A stretch of 64,000 nt of DNA from Sorangium cellulosum (lineage in GTDB: Bacteria; Myxococcota_A; Polyangia; Polyangiales; Polyangiaceae), in NCBI RefSeq assembly GCF_002950945.1, contig NZ_CP012673.1:3100001-3164000 (forward strand). The letters are read 5' to 3'. Position numbers and translations under genes: made by a program. Below the pieces are notes generated by a model. The model worked only from the letters and a program-made list of their open reading frames with translations. It had not been told where the DNA came from and made no database searches. Of this stretch, positions 63,392 through 64,000 are shown one piece after another; position 1 is the first letter of the stretch; every line of letters begins with the position of its first letter.

Positions 63392-64000
63392 ATGGTCAGC
63401 CTCGCGCTCGATTCAGCAGCTCTCGCAGAGACGTACGATCGTGTCAGCGATCGGCAGTTCAACCACGGGAAGCTGCTCGTCCAGGATCTGCAGATCGCTC
63501 CGGGCGAGCGCGTGCTCGACGTCGGGTGCGGGACTGGCCGCCTCGGGGCGTATGTCGCGGATCTCGTCGGTCCTTCCGGGGAGGTGGTCGGCCTCGATCC
63601 GCTGCCGCTCCGCGTGGAGCTGGCGAACAAGAAGCGCAGGCCGAACTTCCGGGCGAACGTCGGGCGAGCCGAGGATCTCTCGCAGTTCGCGGACGGGAGC
63701 TTCGATGTCGTCTTCCTGAACAGCGTGCTGCACTGGCTGCCCGAGAAGCTCGGCCCGCTGCGCGAGGCGCGCCGGGTGCTCGCGCGGGGCGGTCGCCTCG
63801 GCGTCAGCTCGGCCGCCAAGGAGCGCCCGCACGACTTCGAGGTGGTGCTGAAAGGCGTGCTCTCCTCGCTCGGGATCGCCGCCACGGCAGAGACGTCCGG
63901 CAACACGACCCACAAGGTGACCTCCGAGGATCTGCGGAGCACGCTCTCGCTCGCCGGCTTCACGGACCTCCACCTGGAGATCCGCACCTTCACGGATCAC
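63392..64000 (+). CDS. class I SAM-dependent methyltransferase (3' end outside window)
   Basis: At least 203 aa; the frame is open to the window edge. The SAM-binding motif I VLDVGCGTGRLG lies near residue 50, followed by the acidic strand end GLDPLPLRVELA, a later FADGSFDVVFLNSVLHWLPE (motif of the UbiE/Methyltransf_11 type) and EARRVLARGGRLGVS. The fold is a Rossmann-type methyltransferase; the acceptor (small molecule, lipid or quinone) cannot be told. The ATG at 63392 has AAGGGA upstream. The C-terminus is missing because the window ends. Confidence 0.88.
   Translation, partial: MVSLALDSAALAETYDRVSDRQFNHGKLLVQDLQIAPGERVLDVGCGTGRLGAYVADLVGPSGEVVGLDPLPLRVELANKKRRPNFRANVGRAEDLSQFADGSFDVVFLNSVLHWLPEKLGPLREARRVLARGGRLGVSSAAKERPHDFEVVLKGVLSSLGIAATAETSGNTTHKVTSEDLRSTLSLAGFTDLHLEIRTFTDH

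Overview
The window is very GC-rich. It is dominated by lipoproteins with Gly/Ala/Ser-rich linkers, a TonB-fused outer-membrane receptor, one-component and two-component signalling genes, and a large Rhs-type toxin locus. This style fits a soil myxobacterium of the Sorangium/Polyangium type (Myxococcota, Polyangiales). That is an inference from gene content, because no rRNA or other marker is present. I saw no tRNA, rRNA or CRISPR array.

Layout, 1-27 kb: a 3'-truncated TonB/TonB-dependent-receptor fusion (minus); a NucA-like secreted nuclease facing a NuiA-like nuclease inhibitor; a GH97 glucosidase lipoprotein with a starch-binding module, divergent from class II fructose-bisphosphate aldolase; a small Cys-rich protein followed by a P-loop ATPase/TPR pair; an acetylesterase lipoprotein; a translationally coupled three-gene membrane operon ending in an HTTM protein; an IVP/S23-type four-helix-bundle gene enclosed by ~100 bp inverted repeats built of heptamers; a rhamnogalacturonan-lyase-like lipoprotein; and a minus-strand set encoding a periplasmic substrate-binding lipoprotein, a hybrid histidine kinase and a REC-GAF-STAS regulator.

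Layout, 27-42 kb: a beta-propeller/c-type cytochrome fusion, a GT-C-like membrane protein, a sialidase-like BNR lipoprotein, a small lipoprotein, tRNA 2'-phosphotransferase (KptA) divergent from a LysR regulator across GATAGC palindromes, an internally duplicated acidic protein, a propeller lipoprotein, a caspase-like (clan CD) protein and a winged-helix regulator with a Cys-cluster tail.

Layout, 42.9-61.15 kb: a polymorphic-toxin locus. One complete SpvB/FG-GAP/Rhs lipoprotein (2149 aa) carries toxin tip 1 and is followed by a DUF2283-like immunity gene. Two displaced, start-less Rhs-core pieces follow, each with its own tip and immunity candidate. Both pieces are interrupted at the same nucleotide, in the hallmark Rhs motif just before the tip, by nearly identical 1973 bp group II introns that encode a reverse transcriptase/maturase. 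Exact splicing would restore the Rhs frame. The site is empty in the complete gene. Orphan immunity genes, a serine-recombinase remnant, an antisense Cys-rich lipoprotein remnant and a fourth Rhs scrap complete the array. This intron-at-the-core/tip-junction arrangement is the most unusual system in the window.

The last 3 kb hold a class C-type serine hydrolase divergent from a TetR regulator across a clear operator, and a methyltransferase cut by the window end.
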